Shown in pieces: positions 48,873-57,999 of a DNA stretch of 64,000 nt (position 1 is the first letter of the stretch; every line of letters begins with the position of its first letter). The stretch is from Marinobacter sp. GTDB taxonomy: Bacteria > Pseudomonadota > Gammaproteobacteria > Pseudomonadales > Oleiphilaceae. The notes under the pieces were generated by a model that made no database searches, was not told the origin of the DNA, and was given only the letters and a program-made list of their open reading frames with translations. The stretch spans positions 1 through 64,000 of the forward strand of contig JAJUKC010000003.1 of NCBI GenBank assembly GCA_029264995.1, written 5' to 3'. Made by a program: the position numbers and the translations under genes.

Positions 48873-50638
48873 GCGTGCTCGCTGAACTGAATCTGATGCA
48901 GCTGGGCGTAGGCACCCCCCGCAGCCAGCAGCTCACCATGACTGCCGGATTCGACAATGCGGCCATTATCCATGACCAGAATTCGGTCGGCTTTCTCAAT
49001 GGTGGATAGCCTGTGTGCGATCACCAGCGTGGTACGGCCTTGCATAACGGTTTCCAGCGCCTCCTGAATATGGCGCTCGGATTCTGTATCCAGAGCCGAT
49101 GTCGCCTCATCCAGAATGAGGATCGGTGCGTCCTTGAGGATGGCCCGTGCAATCGCAAGGCGCTGGCGCTGGCCGCCGGAAAGCATCACGCCATTGTCAC
49201 CGATCATGGTATCCAGCCCTTCCGGCATGCGATTGATAAACTCAAGCGCATGGGCCTTCTCAGCCGCTTCCATGATTTCCTCCCGGCTGCAGTCGCGCAA
49301 GGCGCCATAGGCAATATTGGCGGCAATGGTATCGTTGAACAGCACCACGTTCTGGTTCACCAGAGCAATCTGGGCACGCAGGGACTGAAGCGAAAACTCC
49401 TTCAGTTCATGGTCATCAATGCGGATAGCTCCCCCAGTGTACTCGTAGAAACGGGGTAACAGGCTGACCATGGTCGACTTACCACTGCCTGACCGGCCCA
49501 CCAGTGCAACGCTCTGGCCGGCTGGAATATCGATGGTTATCCCTTCAAGCACATTGTCGAGCTGATCCCGGTATCGGAAAGACACCTGGTCAAATGTGAT
49601 GTCGCCTTTGACCCGCTGCGGGTTGTAGGAGCCTGGGTCCTCTTCCGGCTTTTCATCCATGGTCTCGAACACATCAAATGCAGCCGCCACACCCTTCTGA
49701 ATCTTGGCGTGCACGGAAGTGACCTGGCGAATGGGCTTGGCCATGGTCGTCGCCGCGGTGATGAACGCAATCAGCTGACCAGTCGACATCTCACCCCGAA
49801 TCTCCGGCGCAAGCATGGTCCACACCAGCGCGGCGATAGCAAAAGCCACCAGCACCTGAATGACCGGGACACTGATCGCCTGAGTAGAAGCCATTTTCAG
49901 GCTCTGTTTCAGGTTTCGGGCACTGACCTCACGAAACCGCTCCCGTTCATAATCTTCGCCTCCGAAGGTGCGCACCACCCGGTATCCGGTGATTGACTCG
50001 GAGGCCACATGGGTGATATCGCCCATGGAGCCCTGAATACGCTTACTGATTCGACGAAACCGTTTGCTGGCATAATTCACTACCAGACCAATGACCGGAC
50101 CGGCAGTAAGAAAAATCAGGGTCAGCTTCCAGTTGGTGTACAGCATAAAGCCGAGCAGACCCAGTATGGTCAGGCCTTCGCGAAGGGTGATAGTCACCGC
50201 ATTGGTCGCAGCATCAGCGACCTGCTCAACGTTAAAGGTGAGCTTCGAGACCAGACGCCCGGATGCATTTTCATCATAGTATCGGGACGGCAAAGACATC
50301 AGGCGATCAAACACATCGTTGCGCAAGGCGTTGATCACGTTTCGCCCGACGTAACTGATAAAATACTGGCTAAAAAACGTACCAACGCCTCTGAAGGCGA
50401 AAACACCCACAATCAGCCCGGTCAGCAACATCCGGTTCTGGTCAGACGGATTCTCGATCGCCGTGATCACATATTCCATCGCCGCGGCCATCCCGGTGGA
50501 TGCAGCGGCATAAATGATATTTCCGAACACGGCGAGGGAGAACGCAAACCAGAAAGGCTTGACGTACTTGAGCAGGCGTTTGTACGTGGTCCAGCTACCG
50601 GCAGGTGGCGTATTGAGCGGCTCCGGCCTTGTTTGCAT
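48869..50638 (-). CDS. msbA: Lipid A export permease/ATP-binding protein MsbA
   Basis: The 589-residue ABC exporter half-transporter has six membrane helices (about 25-320) and a nucleotide-binding domain. The Walker A is GRSGSGKST, the signature LSGGQRQR, and the Walker B ILILDEATSALD. It flips lipid A-core across the inner membrane. The frame begins GTG-ATG; I chose the ATG at 50638, which overlaps the exbD stop. It is coupled to lpxK by ATGA. Confidence 0.95.
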   Translation of the reverse strand: MQTRPEPLNTPPAGSWTTYKRLLKYVKPFWFAFSLAVFGNIIYAAASTGMAAAMEYVITAIENPSDQNRMLLTGLIVGVFAFRGVGTFFSQYFISYVGRNVINALRNDVFDRLMSLPSRYYDENASGRLVSKLTFNVEQVADAATNAVTITLREGLTILGLLGFMLYTNWKLTLIFLTAGPVIGLVVNYASKRFRRISKRIQGSMGDITHVASESITGYRVVRTFGGEDYERERFREVSARNLKQSLKMASTQAISVPVIQVLVAFAIAALVWTMLAPEIRGEMSTGQLIAFITAATTMAKPIRQVTSVHAKIQKGVAAAFDVFETMDEKPEEDPGSYNPQRVKGDITFDQVSFRYRDQLDNVLEGITIDIPAGQSVALVGRSGSGKSTMVSLLPRFYEYTGGAIRIDDHELKEFSLQSLRAQIALVNQNVVLFNDTIAANIAYGALRDCSREEIMEAAEKAHALEFINRMPEGLDTMIGDNGVMLSGGQRQRLAIARAILKDAPILILDEATSALDTESERHIQEALETVMQGRTTLVIAHRLSTIEKADRILVMDNGRIVESGSHGELLAAGGAYAQLHQIQFSEHA

Positions 50639-51063
50639 CACTGGCTCTCAGCCTCCCGCTCTGTGGTTATGCTCAGCTTGGCAAAACCCAGGCGACCGGC
50701 AACATCCATGGCCCGCACCACAAATTCGTGGGGGGTTCGGGCATCTGCAGTGATAATGAACGGCAGACTGTTGTCGCCCTCAGCCAGTTCACTGACACCA
50801 CGCTCCAGGGTTTCCCGGCGATTATTGACCAGGGGGCGGTCATTCAGAAAGTACTGGCCCTCGGCGTTAATCACCACATCAATCTGCCGGACTTCAGACG
50901 GAGCTGCCGGCTCTGCACTGGCTTCCGGAAGCTCCACCTGCAGGTGGCTCTCCCGGGTAAATGTGGTCGACACCATGAAGAAAATCAGCAGCAGGAACAC
51001 CACATCAATCAGTGGCGTCAGATCTACCCCGACTTCCTGGCTTCGTTGACGCTTGAACTTCAC
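50638..51063 (-). CDS. exbD: ExbD/TolR-family proton-channel subunit
   Basis: The 141-residue protein has a single membrane helix with the essential Asp20 in DLTPLIDVVFLLL, then a periplasmic domain. It pairs with the ExbB-like gene just before it. No tonB is nearby. The same exbBD-lpxK series lies beside comEC in Pseudomonas. The energised partner is unknown. The start is GTG at 51063 with AGGAG upstream. Confidence 0.93.
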   Translation of the reverse strand: MKFKRQRSQEVGVDLTPLIDVVFLLLIFFMVSTTFTRESHLQVELPEASAEPAAPSEVRQIDVVINAEGQYFLNDRPLVNNRRETLERGVSELAEGDNSLPFIITADARTPHEFVVRAMDVAGRLGFAKLSITTEREAESQ

Positions 51064-51068
51064 GGCGT

Positions 51069-51695
51069 TCAGGCTCCTTCAACGTCGATTTCGCGGTCTC
51101 CGTGGACCACTTCCACCAGTTTGATGGCTTCCTGTTCCATGTTGACGACCAATTCATCCACGCGACGGATGAAATAGCGGTGACAGATCAGAGCAGGAAT
51201 GGCGACACTCAGGCCAGCCGCGGTGGTAATCAATGCCTCGGAAATGCCTCCGGCCAGGTTACCGGCATTGCCAACGCCGGCCAACTGGATTTCGGCAAAC
51301 ACCTTGATCATCCCGATAACGGTACCCAGAAGGCCCAACAGCGGCGTGATTGTGGCGATAGTACCCAGGGGATTCAGAAAACGCTCCAGCTCGTGGATAA
51401 CCTGGCTGGCCTCGTGTTCGATGCTTTCTTTCATGATCTCGCGACCATGCTTGGCGTTGATCAGGCCGCCGGCCAATATCCGGCCAAGCGGAGAGGATGC
51501 CTGCAGCGCCTTCAGTTTGCGGCCGTTAAGCTCCTTTTTTTTGATCCAGCGCCAGAGTTCGTTAATAGACTGCGGGGGCGCAACCCGAGAGGTCCGCAAG
51601 GTCCAGATTCGTTCCAGAATGATGGCAAGTGCCAGGATGGAACAGGCAACAATGGGCACCATCAGGATGCCACCGGCTTTCAACAGCTCGAACAC
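51069..51695 (-). CDS. exbB: MotA/TolQ/ExbB-family proton-channel protein
   Basis: The 208-residue protein has three membrane helices and the family motif in GLLGTVIGMIKVF and GGISEALITTAAGLSVAIPALI. It should form a proton channel with ExbD. The start is GTG at 51695 with GGGAG upstream. It is the first gene of the exbB-to-murB run and lies 72 bases after comEC. Confidence 0.93.
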   Translation of the reverse strand: MFELLKAGGILMVPIVACSILALAIILERIWTLRTSRVAPPQSINELWRWIKKKELNGRKLKALQASSPLGRILAGGLINAKHGREIMKESIEHEASQVIHELERFLNPLGTIATITPLLGLLGTVIGMIKVFAEIQLAGVGNAGNLAGGISEALITTAAGLSVAIPALICHRYFIRRVDELVVNMEQEAIKLVEVVHGDREIDVEGA

Positions 51696-51767
51696 GCTTG
51701 ATCTCCCTGATTAGTTACAAGCCGCGCTACTTTAGCATAGCTGCCGGTGCAGGCCACACCCGGATTG

Positions 51768-54188
51768 TCACGGTATTTTACATTCACTCCTGGCAAGCCC
51801 CGGAGACGCTATCCAGAAAGGCTGGGTCTTCCAGAGCTCACTCATAAGCAGACCTGAATCTGTGAACCTGAGTGTGATCTGGCCGGAGCAGGCCGTATTC
51901 AATGGCACTGCACCGCTGGCGCGGTATCGACCGGTTACTTCCGGATGCGGATGCCCGAAATGGTGCCGGTAGCCCGCCGTATAGATCACCTGATCCGGCG
52001 CCACCGCCTGCACCCAGCGTGTTGAAGATGAGGTTTTGCTGCCATGGTGTGGCGCCAGCACCACCCGGTGCGCAACGCGGTTCTCAAGCCAGTCCGGCCC
52101 ACCATCACCCAGCATGAGTTTTTCAACCTTCCGGCTGATATCCCCGGTCAATACGAGATCACTGTTGCTGGGCGGATGATACAGGCGCATCACGCACGAA
52201 GCGTCATTCCCTTCCGCAGGCATTGGATTTTGCCACCGCGACATCACAAGACCCGGCCACTGAATATTCCCCGGGCGACAGGCCTCTACCGGTGCCGGAA
52301 CACGCCCATTAATCAGATCCGGCTCACCGGAAATCACCCTTTTGATCGCGAAGTGCTCAGATAACGTCTCGAGACCGCCGGCGTGGTCATTGTCGGCATG
52401 ACTTAGAACCAGTAGATCAATAACCTCGACGCCCATCGCCCGGAGATTCGGAACCAGCACCGAATCCACAGCAGAGTACACGCCCGCGACTTCCGGCCCG
52501 GTGTCATACACCATCACCCTGCCACTGGCACGAACCACAACCGACAGTCCCTGCCCCACATCCAGAACACGTACTTCAGGCGCCTGTACGACGGAATTGC
52601 CTCCTCCGGCACCGGACCAGGGAATACTGAGCAGCAGAAAGGTACCCCCCAGCAATGCCCGCCATCGCCAGTCGCTCCAGCGAATTGCCCAAAGCGCCAG
52701 CAACGCCAGACTTGCTGCCAGTGGCAGCGGCAGAGGCTGCATCTGTCCTGCCGGGAACCGGGCCACCAATTCCAGCCACCACCAAAGCGCTCCCAGGACC
52801 AGGTCAAACCCGGCCGATACCCAGGGCAGGAGCCACCCTCCGGAAAGGAGCGCGATGATAGCCCCCAGGAACAGCACCGGCATGACAGCAAGCGAAACCC
52901 AGGGAACCGCCAGAAGGTTGGCCGCGAAGCCTGCAAGCGGTTGGCCCTGATGCAACAGCATCAACATTGGCCACAATCCGAAAAATACCGCCCCCTGCGC
53001 TCTTAACAAGGCCGACAACCAGCCCGACGAGCCCAGACGGCCGGAGAACACGATCAGCAGCACCCCGACAGCACCAAAGGACAACCAGAAGCCCTGATCC
53101 AGAGGCGCAAACGGATCCATCAGAAGCACCGCTGCCAGCGCCAACACAAAGGGCCGCCAGCCACTTTGCTGTCTTGCCTTGAGCAGATACCAGCCGCCCG
53201 CAACCACCATTACCAGGGCCCGGCGAGTCGGTACAGTAAAGCCGGCCAATAACGCATAGGCGAAGCAACTGAGAACAACTACCAGAAAAACCAGAGAACG
53301 CCGCCCCTGCTCACTCAGGCAACCAACCGGCAGCAACAGCAAGCCCCAGCGCGCCAGCAGACCGGCTCCGACAGCCACCAGCCCGAGATGCAAACCGGAA
53401 ATGGCCACCAGATGTATGGTGCCGGTCGCCTTGAGCACCTGCCAGTGGTGATCTTCCAGCGAGCCCCGGTTACCCATCAGCAAAGAGGCAATCAGCGGGT
53501 AGTATTCCGCTTCACCAAACCAACGCTGCAACTGTTTTGAAGCGCGCCAGTGCCAGGCGTGGTACTGACATTGCAGTCCGCAGGCCAGCTCCGGAGCTGC
53601 ATCCACCTGCTTTACACTGCCAGTCGCCCGGTAGCCATGGCGGAACAACCAGTCTTCGTAACGAAACCCGTCCGGATTCAGATTGCCGTGCGGACGCTTG
53701 AGCGTGACCTCCAGGGTCAGACGATGGTCGGGTAGCGGGCGCCCCTCCCTGCCGTACCAGGACAGCCGAAGGACGCGGGGCAAGGTATAACTTTTGGACA
53801 CATCGGGGACATGCCATTGCCGAACACAGAATCCGAATCTCAGGCTGTCAAAGCTTCCCGGTGTCGGCAAATCACAGAGGTAGCCGGAAACCATGATGCG
53901 CTTGGTCTCCAGCTCCGAAGGCAGGCGTTCGGCAAGTCTCATATCGGCATTCCAGCCGGCCCAGGCCAGCCCCAGCGTCGCAGCAACCACCACGGGCGCA
54001 AGCCTATGCATGCGCCGATATCGCCAGAACATCGCCAGCAACATTACCCCAACCAGCACAAACAGCCATGGATATGGTGGCAAGGTTGCGAGCCGATACA
54101 GTAAGATAACGCCGCAAGAGAAGGCGAGAATGCTGGCGAGTCCAACACCGAGCCTGCTGACCCGGTTGGTAACTGGGTTTTCGGACAA
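51768..54188 (-). CDS. comEC: DNA uptake channel protein ComEC/Rec2
   Basis: The 806-residue inner-membrane protein has an N-terminal DUF4131 region, a Competence domain of many helices containing HLVAISGLHLGLVA, and a C-terminal metallo-beta-lactamase-like domain. That domain has HADNDHAGGLETL and VLAPHHGSKTSS, which supply the metal ligands. ComEC passes single-stranded DNA into the cytoplasm during transformation. The start is TTG at 54188 with GGAGG seven bases upstream. It is divergent from a DUF2062 gene. Confidence 0.94.
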   Translation of the reverse strand: MSENPVTNRVSRLGVGLASILAFSCGVILLYRLATLPPYPWLFVLVGVMLLAMFWRYRRMHRLAPVVVAATLGLAWAGWNADMRLAERLPSELETKRIMVSGYLCDLPTPGSFDSLRFGFCVRQWHVPDVSKSYTLPRVLRLSWYGREGRPLPDHRLTLEVTLKRPHGNLNPDGFRYEDWLFRHGYRATGSVKQVDAAPELACGLQCQYHAWHWRASKQLQRWFGEAEYYPLIASLLMGNRGSLEDHHWQVLKATGTIHLVAISGLHLGLVAVGAGLLARWGLLLLPVGCLSEQGRRSLVFLVVVLSCFAYALLAGFTVPTRRALVMVVAGGWYLLKARQQSGWRPFVLALAAVLLMDPFAPLDQGFWLSFGAVGVLLIVFSGRLGSSGWLSALLRAQGAVFFGLWPMLMLLHQGQPLAGFAANLLAVPWVSLAVMPVLFLGAIIALLSGGWLLPWVSAGFDLVLGALWWWLELVARFPAGQMQPLPLPLAASLALLALWAIRWSDWRWRALLGGTFLLLSIPWSGAGGGNSVVQAPEVRVLDVGQGLSVVVRASGRVMVYDTGPEVAGVYSAVDSVLVPNLRAMGVEVIDLLVLSHADNDHAGGLETLSEHFAIKRVISGEPDLINGRVPAPVEACRPGNIQWPGLVMSRWQNPMPAEGNDASCVMRLYHPPSNSDLVLTGDISRKVEKLMLGDGGPDWLENRVAHRVVLAPHHGSKTSSSTRWVQAVAPDQVIYTAGYRHHFGHPHPEVTGRYRASGAVPLNTACSGQITLRFTDSGLLMSELWKTQPFWIASPGLARSECKIP

Positions 54189-54271
54189 TCCTTGTCCTCC
54201 GATTTTCGATAGCGCTGGCAGCCCCTGGGTGCCAGTGATTACTCAAAGCCAGGAAACAGGCCGAACTTCCT

Positions 54272-54817
54272 ATGCCGAAGAAGTTCATGAAACGGTATTT
54301 GCCCACCCCTGAAAAGGTGCAGTCGATGCAATCGCTGCGTTTTCTGGGCGATATCCTCCATGAACCCAACCTGTGGCACATCAACCGACACTGTGTTGCC
54401 AGGGCCTTCCTGGTGGGCGTCTGGTTCTGCTTTATCCCGATGCCCTTCCAGATGCTGGCGGCGGCCTTCTGCGCCATCTGGTTTAACGCCAACCTGCCTT
54501 TGTCTGTGGTTCTGGTCTGGATCAGCAATCCGCTGACCATGCCCCCGATGTTCTACTTCAATTACAAGGTGGGGGCCTGGATACTGAACCGGCCGGTTCT
54601 GGCGTTCGAATTCGAGCTTTCCTGGGACTGGATCAGCCACAGATTGATCGATATCGGCGTGCCCCTTTATCTGGGTTCTCTGGTTCTGGCTACTGTTACC
54701 GCCTGCCTCGCCTACCTGATCATTCAGTATCTCTGGCGCCGCAAGATCCGCACTGACTGGCAATTACGGCGTCGCCAGCGCATCAAGCGAACGCCAGCCA
54801 GCAATCAGGCCTCCTGA
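54272..54817 (+). CDS. DUF2062 family membrane protein
   Basis: The 181-residue protein has the DUF2062 pattern: PNLWHINRHCVARAF, GVWFCFIPMPFQMLAAA, LVWISNPLTMPPMFYFNYKVG, with about three membrane helices and a basic tail (RRQRIKRTP). Its function is unknown. In Pseudomonas a DUF2062 gene lies beside comEC and lolCDE in the same position. Its 3' end overlaps the converging lolD by 13 bases. Confidence 0.9.
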   Translation: MPKKFMKRYLPTPEKVQSMQSLRFLGDILHEPNLWHINRHCVARAFLVGVWFCFIPMPFQMLAAAFCAIWFNANLPLSVVLVWISNPLTMPPMFYFNYKVGAWILNRPVLAFEFELSWDWISHRLIDIGVPLYLGSLVLATVTACLAYLIIQYLWRRKIRTDWQLRRRQRIKRTPASNQAS

Positions 54818-55503
54818 ACCAACCGCCCCTGCTCCAGTCGCAGCACCCTTCCCAGGCTCCGGGCCATGGTCATATCGTGTGTAACCATAATGAATGAGGT
54901 CCCGGAATTATCCCTCAGGTCACCAATCAGGGCCCGAATCCCCTCTCCGGTGTGCTCATCCAGGTTACCGGTCGGCTCATCCATCAATACGCACTCCGGG
55001 CTGTTAACCAGCGCCCTGGCTATGGCGACCCGCTGACGTTCACCACCGGACAACTCACCAGGCTTGTGCCTGAGCCGTTCACCCAGGCCGACCCTTTGCA
55101 GCAGATGCTCCGCCTTCGGGCGTGCCTGCTTGGGTGGCATGCCACCCAGCGCGCAGGGCAACATAACGTTCTCGAGGGCGGTAAATTCCGGTAACAGGTG
55201 ATGGAACTGATACACAAACCCCAGGTGCTGGTTCCGGAAGCGCGCCCTGCCCGCTTCCGATAGCTTGTGAATGTCCTCGCCGCAGATCCGGATATGCCCC
55301 GAGGAAGGGCGATCCAGGCCACCCAGCAGATTCAGCAGGGTTGTTTTCCCGGCTCCGCTACTGCCGACAATGGCGACTGTCTCGCCGGCCTCAACCTGGA
55401 GAGAGATGTCCGAAAAAATCGTCAGCGTCTCCGGCCCTTCGCTGTAGGTTCGGGTAACCTGCTGACAATCAATCACCAGAGATGTCCCCTGCCCGTCACT
55501 CAT
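54805..55503 (-). CDS. lolD: Lipoprotein-releasing ABC transporter ATPase LolD
   Basis: The 232-residue ATPase has Walker A GSSGAGKTTLL, signature LSGGERQR, Walker B VLMDEPTGNLD and the LolD-type segment FVYQFHHLLPEFTALENVMLP. It powers release of lipoproteins from the inner membrane to LolA. I chose the ATG at 55503, which overlaps the end of the permease gene by eight bases. It converges with the DUF2062 gene. Confidence 0.95.
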   Translation of the reverse strand: MSDGQGTSLVIDCQQVTRTYSEGPETLTIFSDISLQVEAGETVAIVGSSGAGKTTLLNLLGGLDRPSSGHIRICGEDIHKLSEAGRARFRNQHLGFVYQFHHLLPEFTALENVMLPCALGGMPPKQARPKAEHLLQRVGLGERLRHKPGELSGGERQRVAIARALVNSPECVLMDEPTGNLDEHTGEGIRALIGDLRDNSGTSFIMVTHDMTMARSLGRVLRLEQGRLVQEA

Positions 55504-56740
55504 AACGCAATGCCTCCGCCGGTTCGACCCGCGATGCACGCCAGGCCGGGTAAATAGTTGCCAGCAGGCTCATAGCAAGGCCCGCACCGCTGATAATCAG
55601 TACATCCTGCAACTGGAGCTGCGATGGCAGGTAGCTGATGAAATAGACATCGGCGCTGAGGAACTGATGCCCCAGCGCCGATTCAAGCCAGGAGATAAAG
55701 CCGCTGATGTTCAGGGCGCCAAAGATCCCCAGCGCGGTACCTGTCAGCGTTCCAAACACGCCAATCACGGCACCCTGGATGATAAAGATCCTCATAATGC
55801 GCCCGGGCGTGGCGCCCATGGTTCGCAGAATAGCGATATCCGCAGTCTTGTCGGTCACCACCATGACCAGTGTCGACACAATATTGAAGGCCGCCACGGC
55901 GACAATGAACATCAACAACAACCCGATCATGGTTTTTTCCATGCGGATTGCCTGAAACAGGTTGCCGTGGGTACGGGTCCAGTCCGATACGTAGTAGCGG
56001 CCGCCCAGTGTGCGGGCAACATCATTGACAACCCGAGGTGCCGCAAACAGGTCATCCATCAACAGCCGGATACCCTCTGCCCGACCACCGGTGCGCATCA
56101 ACCGCGCCGCATCATCCATGTGGATCAGCGCGTAGTTGCCATCCAGTTCTGCACCAACACTGAAAATACCCTTGACGGTGAAGCGCTTGAGCCTGGGCAA
56201 CACCCCGGCCGGGGTTACGGAAGCTTCCGGCAACACCACCGTCAGCTTATCTCCCACCCCCAGGCGAAGACTGTTAGCCATCAACCGGCCTATGATGATT
56301 CCGAATTCGCCAGAACGAAGCTCATCAAGGCTGCCTTCGATAAAATGATTCTCGATAATCGAAACACTGGCCTCCTGCTCCGGCAGGACACCGTTGAGCA
56401 TAACGCCCCGGACGTTACCACCACCGGTTACCATGCCCTGCCCCTGGATAAAGGGAGCGGCCGCGAGCACCCGCGGGTAGGCTTCGACCTTCTGGTCAAT
56501 CTCCTGCCAGTTCTCCAACGGGCCGGAAGCCCCCTGAATCGTGGCATGGGGCACCATCCCAAGAATGCGCTGCTTGAGTTCACGATCGAACCCGTTCATG
56601 ACCGAGAGCACGATGATCAGTACCGCCACGCCCAGCATCAGGCCAATCATTGAGGTCAGGGAGATAAAGGAGATGAAGTGATTGCGTCGTTTGGCGGCGG
56701 TGTATCGCAGCCCAATATAAAACGATAAGGGTCTGAACAT
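55496..56740 (-). CDS. Lipoprotein-releasing ABC transporter permease LolC/LolE
   Basis: The 414-residue permease has the family N-terminus RPLSFYIGLRYTAAKRRNHF, a first helix, a large periplasmic MacB-like domain and three C-terminal helices with VVTDKTADIAILRTMGATP. It extracts lipoproteins from the inner membrane with LolD. Only one such gene is present, whereas Pseudomonas and E. coli have two around lolD. The frame is open to 57379 but that part overlaps the divergent PilZ gene; I chose the ATG at 56740. Confidence 0.93.
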   Translation of the reverse strand: MFRPLSFYIGLRYTAAKRRNHFISFISLTSMIGLMLGVAVLIIVLSVMNGFDRELKQRILGMVPHATIQGASGPLENWQEIDQKVEAYPRVLAAAPFIQGQGMVTGGGNVRGVMLNGVLPEQEASVSIIENHFIEGSLDELRSGEFGIIIGRLMANSLRLGVGDKLTVVLPEASVTPAGVLPRLKRFTVKGIFSVGAELDGNYALIHMDDAARLMRTGGRAEGIRLLMDDLFAAPRVVNDVARTLGGRYYVSDWTRTHGNLFQAIRMEKTMIGLLLMFIVAVAAFNIVSTLVMVVTDKTADIAILRTMGATPGRIMRIFIIQGAVIGVFGTLTGTALGIFGALNISGFISWLESALGHQFLSADVYFISYLPSQLQLQDVLIISGAGLAMSLLATIYPAWRASRVEPAEALRYE

Positions 56741-56894
56741 GTAGGGGTGCCTGTCGCTACCTTGCGGTCCGTCGATTATTGAATCCCCGCTGGCCTTTAT
56801 CATTACCTGGCCCGGAGATTTGCCAGGCCTCTTACCAGCCATCGGGAAACTGCTAAACTGTTCTATAATCAATAAAAACCCGTCCGGAGACAGG

Positions 56895-57479
56895 ATGCCA
56901 AGCCAGAATAAAACGCCACCGAGCGGAGACAGCCAACGGGAGCGCCGGGAGTTCTTCCGGATAGAAGACCGTATCGGGCTTGAGGTACGCCGCCTGGACG
57001 ACGCCCGTGCCGGCGACGACCCGTTCAACAGCTCACCACTGGAAGCCCTGAAAGCCGAGTTCCGGAGGCTGGACCAGGACGTACGTGCACACCTGGCAAG
57101 CCTGGCCGAGCGCGACCGCCTGCTGGCCGGGCTGGTCAAATCCCTGAACAGCAAGGTCGATACGCTGGCGCGCATTATCGCCTTTGAGCAAAATCCGTTG
57201 CAACCGGAGGACTGGCAGGATGTGACCCTGAGCGAGGGCGGGCTCTCATTCAGCTGGCCCACGGCAGCCTTTGACGCGGGTGACCGACTGGCCGTTCGGA
57301 TGACCTTACCACCAGAGCTGTACCAGCCCAGAGCCATTGCCGAAGTGCTGGATACCGAGCAGGACAACCAAGGCGGCACGCGGGTTCACACGCTGTTTGT
57401 CGAACTGGATGACAGCGACCGCCAGCAAATTGCCCGCCATGTGATGCGTTGGCAGATTCGACAACGACAAAAAGAGTAA
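56895..57479 (+). CDS. PilZ-domain protein with a helical insertion
   Basis: The 194-residue protein has RREFFR (17-22), matching the RxxxR c-di-GMP motif, and VTLSEGGLSF (110-119) in place of the second motif (D/N)xSxxG, with Thr where Asp or Asn is usual. These two lie about 90 residues apart because a helical, charged stretch (about 45-100, with EALKAEFRRLDQDVRAHLASLAE) is inserted. Beta strands then lead to VELDDSDR. It may bind c-di-GMP or have lost that ability. The start ATG has CGGAG upstream. Confidence 0.82.
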   Translation: MPSQNKTPPSGDSQRERREFFRIEDRIGLEVRRLDDARAGDDPFNSSPLEALKAEFRRLDQDVRAHLASLAERDRLLAGLVKSLNSKVDTLARIIAFEQNPLQPEDWQDVTLSEGGLSFSWPTAAFDAGDRLAVRMTLPPELYQPRAIAEVLDTEQDNQGGTRVHTLFVELDDSDRQQIARHVMRWQIRQRQKE

Positions 57480-57583
57480 GATACTGAAAAAGTGCTGACT
57501 TTTGCTAAGCTTTTCGGGATATTACGTTTTATTCATCTGCCGCAGACCGTGCGCAGTAATCAGGCATTATTGGAGAATCCTCT

Positions 57584-57889
57584 ATGACAAACTACCGCAA
57601 CGTGATGGCTGCTGCCGTTCTGGCTACCGCTGTATTCGCCGGTTCAGTGCCACTGGCCCATGCCGAGGAACTGAGGGTTCCGGTGGGCAGCCAGGCTGAC
57701 AGAAGCCAGATCAGCCTGCCCGCGAACGGCATGAGTGAGGATTCCGTACGTAATCGCTGGGGCACGCCCCAGGACATCAAAGGCCCGGTCGGGGAACCGC
57801 CCATCAGTCAGTGGCATTATCAGAATTTTGTCGTCTATTTCGAAGGCAACCGCGTAATACATGCCGTGGTAAAGCAACACAAAGACTGA
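57584..57889 (+). CDS. Small exported protein of unknown function
   Basis: The 101-residue protein has a signal peptide ending AHA at residue 27. The mature 74 residues contain GMSEDSVRNRWGTPQDIKGP and QWHYQNFVVYFEGNRVIHAVV, a pattern resembling the SmpA/BamE-like fold (helix, then beta strands with a GxP turn), but without a lipobox. A phrase like VRNRWGTP is common to proteins of that fold. I cannot assign a function. It lies upstream of aguA, in the same direction. Confidence 0.8.
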   Translation: MTNYRNVMAAAVLATAVFAGSVPLAHAEELRVPVGSQADRSQISLPANGMSEDSVRNRWGTPQDIKGPVGEPPISQWHYQNFVVYFEGNRVIHAVVKQHKD

Positions 57890-57999
57890 CCGTCACCCGC
57901 TTCATCACACAGGAAGAGCATCTGACCAGGGAATGACAATGCACTGGCTGCATTGCTCAGATAGAATGGCGGCTTTTGCAAACCAAGGTGACTTATACA

